The position numbers and the translations under genes are program-made. 7,900 bases of DNA from an uncultured Curvibacter sp. GTDB lineage: Bacteria > Pseudomonadota > Gammaproteobacteria > Burkholderiales > Burkholderiaceae. Location: NCBI GenBank assembly GCA_946481355.1, contig CAMLNH010000121.1:1-7900 (forward strand). The letters run 5' to 3'. Below the pieces are notes generated by a model, which made no database searches, had not been told where the DNA came from, and worked only from the letters and a program-made list of their open reading frames with translations. This document shows, piece after piece, positions 6,388 to 7,900 of the stretch. The stretch's first letter is position 1. Each line of letters opens with the position of its first letter.

Positions 6388-6417
6388 TGAACTGGCCCGG
6401 GTTTGTCCCGGTGTTCA
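6388..6417. repeat. Two-tier inverted repeat in the divergent hydrolase/MCP spacer
   Basis: TGAAC (6388-6392) pairs with GTTCA (6413-6417), and inside it CCGGG (6397-6401) pairs with CCCGG (6407-6411) around a 5-nt loop, with a small internal loop between the arms. It lies between two divergent genes and upstream of both predicted transcript starts, so an operator for a dimeric regulator is as likely as an RNA hairpin. No regulator gene is nearby. The rest of the 175-bp spacer shows only a weak MCP promoter candidate, TAGGCA (6421-6426) and CAGAAT (6444-6449) with a 17-bp gap. Confidence 0.35.
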
Positions 6418-6490
6418 GGCTAGGCAGACCCGGCGAACCTATGCAGAATGCCTCATACGGCACAGGCACGCCGACGAAAGGGAAACACCC

Positions 6491-7900
6491 ATGAGTCTTC
6501 TGCAAGGCGCCCGCTGGCGCGATCTGAGTCTGGCCATCAAGCTGGCCCTGAGCGTGCTGGCCGTGGTGGGCGCGGTCTTCCTGGCCTTCGTGCTGGCCAT
6601 CAGCCTGGCGCTCATGAACTCGGTGGAAGAACGCGCCAGCGAAGAGGTGGCGAGCAACACCCAGCTGATCGTGAGCATGATCGACGCCTCGGACCGGGAC
6701 CTGCGCGTGCGCGCCGCAGCGCTGGCCAAGGCGCTGCAGACCCGGCTGGAAGGGCGCTTCGAGCTCGACCCGGCCATTACCGACGTCAACGGCAAGCCGG
6801 CGCCCACGCTCAAGCTCAACGACCAGGTGCTGAACATGGACTTCGCCCTGGTGGACCAGTTCACCCAGGCCACCGGCGCGGTCGCCACGATCTTCGCCAA
6901 GACCGGCGACGACTTCATCCGCGTCACCACCTCGCTCAAGACCGACAAGGGCGCGCGCGCCATCGGCACCCTGCTGGACCGTGCGCATCCGGGCTACAAG
7001 GCCACGCTGGAGGGCAAGACCTATGCCGGGCCGGCCGTGCTGTTCGGCAAGCCCTATATCACCCAGTACGACCCGATCCGCAACGCGCAAGGGCAGGTCA
7101 TCGGCCTGTCCTTCATCGGCCTGGATTACAGCGACTACCTCAAGCAGCTCAAGGACACCATCCGCGGCCTCAAGATCGGCAAGACGGGCTACTTCTTCGT
7201 CCTCGACGCGCGTCCCGGTGCCGGTCTGGGCACCTACGTCGTGCACCCGGCCGAAGAAGGCAAGAACGTGCTGGCGTACAAGGACGCCTCGGGCCGCGAA
7301 TACATCAAGGACATCCTGGAGAGCAAGAACGGGGTGACCAGCTATCCCTACAAGGACGGGGGACAGGTGCGCGAGAAGCTGGCGGCCTACACCCACTTCA
7401 AGGGCTGGGAATGGGTGATCGTGGGCGGGGCCTACGTGGACGAATTCAGTGCCGAGGTGCGCGGCCTGCGCAACCTCTTCGGCGCCCTCGGGGGCGTGCT
7501 GGTGTTGCTGGTGGCCGGGGCGCTGTACGTGGTCATCGGGCGCCTGGTCATCCGCCCGCTGGTGCAGGCCACGGGCGCCGCTCAGGCCCTGGCCCAGGGT
7601 GACCTCAGTGTGCGCATGCACACCGACCGTGGCGACGAACTGGGCCAGCTGATGGATGCCATGAACCGCATCGGCAGCGGTCTGACCGAGGTGGTGCAGA
7701 CCGTGCGCCAGGGCAGCGAGAGCGTGGCCACGGCCAGCGCCGAGATCGCCCAGGGCAACACCGATCTGTCATCCCGTACCGAAAGCCAGGCCAGTGCGCT
7801 GGAACAGACAGCGGCCAGCATGGAGCAGCTGGGCTCCACCGTGCGGCAGAACGCCGACAACGCGCGCCAGGCCAACCAGCTGGCGCAGAGTGCGAGCACC
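6491..7900 (+). CDS. Methyl-accepting chemotaxis protein with Cache_3-Cache_2 sensor (3' end off the window)
   Basis: This transmembrane chemoreceptor would bind a ligand in the periplasm and control CheA through CheW. The 470 codons present read openly to the edge. TM1 is about 15-41 and the periplasmic region about 43-328, with a Cache_2-type strand KTGYFFVLD at 231-239 and the long two-lobed layout of the Cache_3-Cache_2 fusion family. TM2 is about 329-349 and HAMP about 351-402 (RGDELGQLMDAM, 380-391). The first methylation/signalling helix includes SRTESQASALEQTAASMEQL (428-447), close to the Tsr class. The CheA/CheW-binding hairpin tip and second methylation helix lie beyond base 7900. 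ATG 6491 has AAAGGG eight bases upstream (6477-6482) and gives a short cytoplasmic N-terminus before TM1. The ligand is not predictable from sequence. No che or flagellar gene is in the window, so it looks like a scattered receptor gene. Confidence 0.95.
   Translation, partial: MSLLQGARWRDLSLAIKLALSVLAVVGAVFLAFVLAISLALMNSVEERASEEVASNTQLIVSMIDASDRDLRVRAAALAKALQTRLEGRFELDPAITDVNGKPAPTLKLNDQVLNMDFALVDQFTQATGAVATIFAKTGDDFIRVTTSLKTDKGARAIGTLLDRAHPGYKATLEGKTYAGPAVLFGKPYITQYDPIRNAQGQVIGLSFIGLDYSDYLKQLKDTIRGLKIGKTGYFFVLDARPGAGLGTYVVHPAEEGKNVLAYKDASGREYIKDILESKNGVTSYPYKDGGQVREKLAAYTHFKGWEWVIVGGAYVDEFSAEVRGLRNLFGALGGVLVLLVAGALYVVIGRLVIRPLVQATGAAQALAQGDLSVRMHTDRGDELGQLMDAMNRIGSGLTEVVQTVRQGSESVATASAEIAQGNTDLSSRTESQASALEQTAASMEQLGSTVRQNADNARQANQLAQSAST

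Noticed and set aside
6452..6477. Possible flagellar sigma28 promoter ending in GCCGACGA upstream of the chemoreceptor
   Set aside because: The -10 resembles GCCGATAA, but no TAAAG-like -35 is present at the right distance, and initiation would fall inside the Shine-Dalgarno region, leaving almost no leader.
5885..7621. Open reading frame of 578 codons on the minus strand
   Set aside because: It overlaps the hydrolase in a wrong frame and is antisense to the chemoreceptor, with no domain, start signal or plausible composition.

Overview
The window looks like the chromosome of a GC-rich betaproteobacterium, most likely in the order Burkholderiales. The reasons are the strong G/C bias at third codon positions, a PilT N-terminus typical of that group, the divergent pilT/yggS pair, and a Cache_3-Cache_2-type chemoreceptor of the kind common in Comamonadaceae-like bacteria. 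This placement is inference from protein style, not from a search. There is no rRNA, tRNA, CRISPR array, insertion sequence or phage gene, and base composition looks even throughout.

Left part (1-1586): the retraction ATPase gene pilT reads leftward off the edge, with its last roughly 60 codons outside the window. It diverges by only 40 bp from yggS, a PLP-homeostasis protein. Middle (1587-4967): after a G-rich, quadruplex-capable spacer comes a two-gene unit made of a GspG-like pseudopilin and, 8 nt later, a 930-residue membrane protein. That protein carries a periplasmic sensor region, HAMP, GAF, GGDEF and EAL domains for cyclic-di-GMP metabolism. Right-centre (4968-6315): a type I phosphoribosyltransferase-domain gene, preceded by a hairpin abutting its ribosome binding site, converges on an alpha/beta hydrolase of the dienelactone-hydrolase type. 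The two stop codons lie inside one 7-bp inverted repeat. Right edge (6316-7900): a 175-bp divergent spacer leads to a methyl-accepting chemotaxis protein that runs off the window after 470 codons.

The shared theme is surface behaviour and motility: twitching ATPase, a pilin-like protein, c-di-GMP turnover and a chemoreceptor. The PRTase and hydrolase form a separate metabolic pair known from fused proteins elsewhere. I see no wholly unprecedented system. The best candidate for something under-described is the orphan pseudopilin coupled to the GGDEF-EAL sensor. Next are the PRTase/hydrolase pair and several structured intergenic elements.
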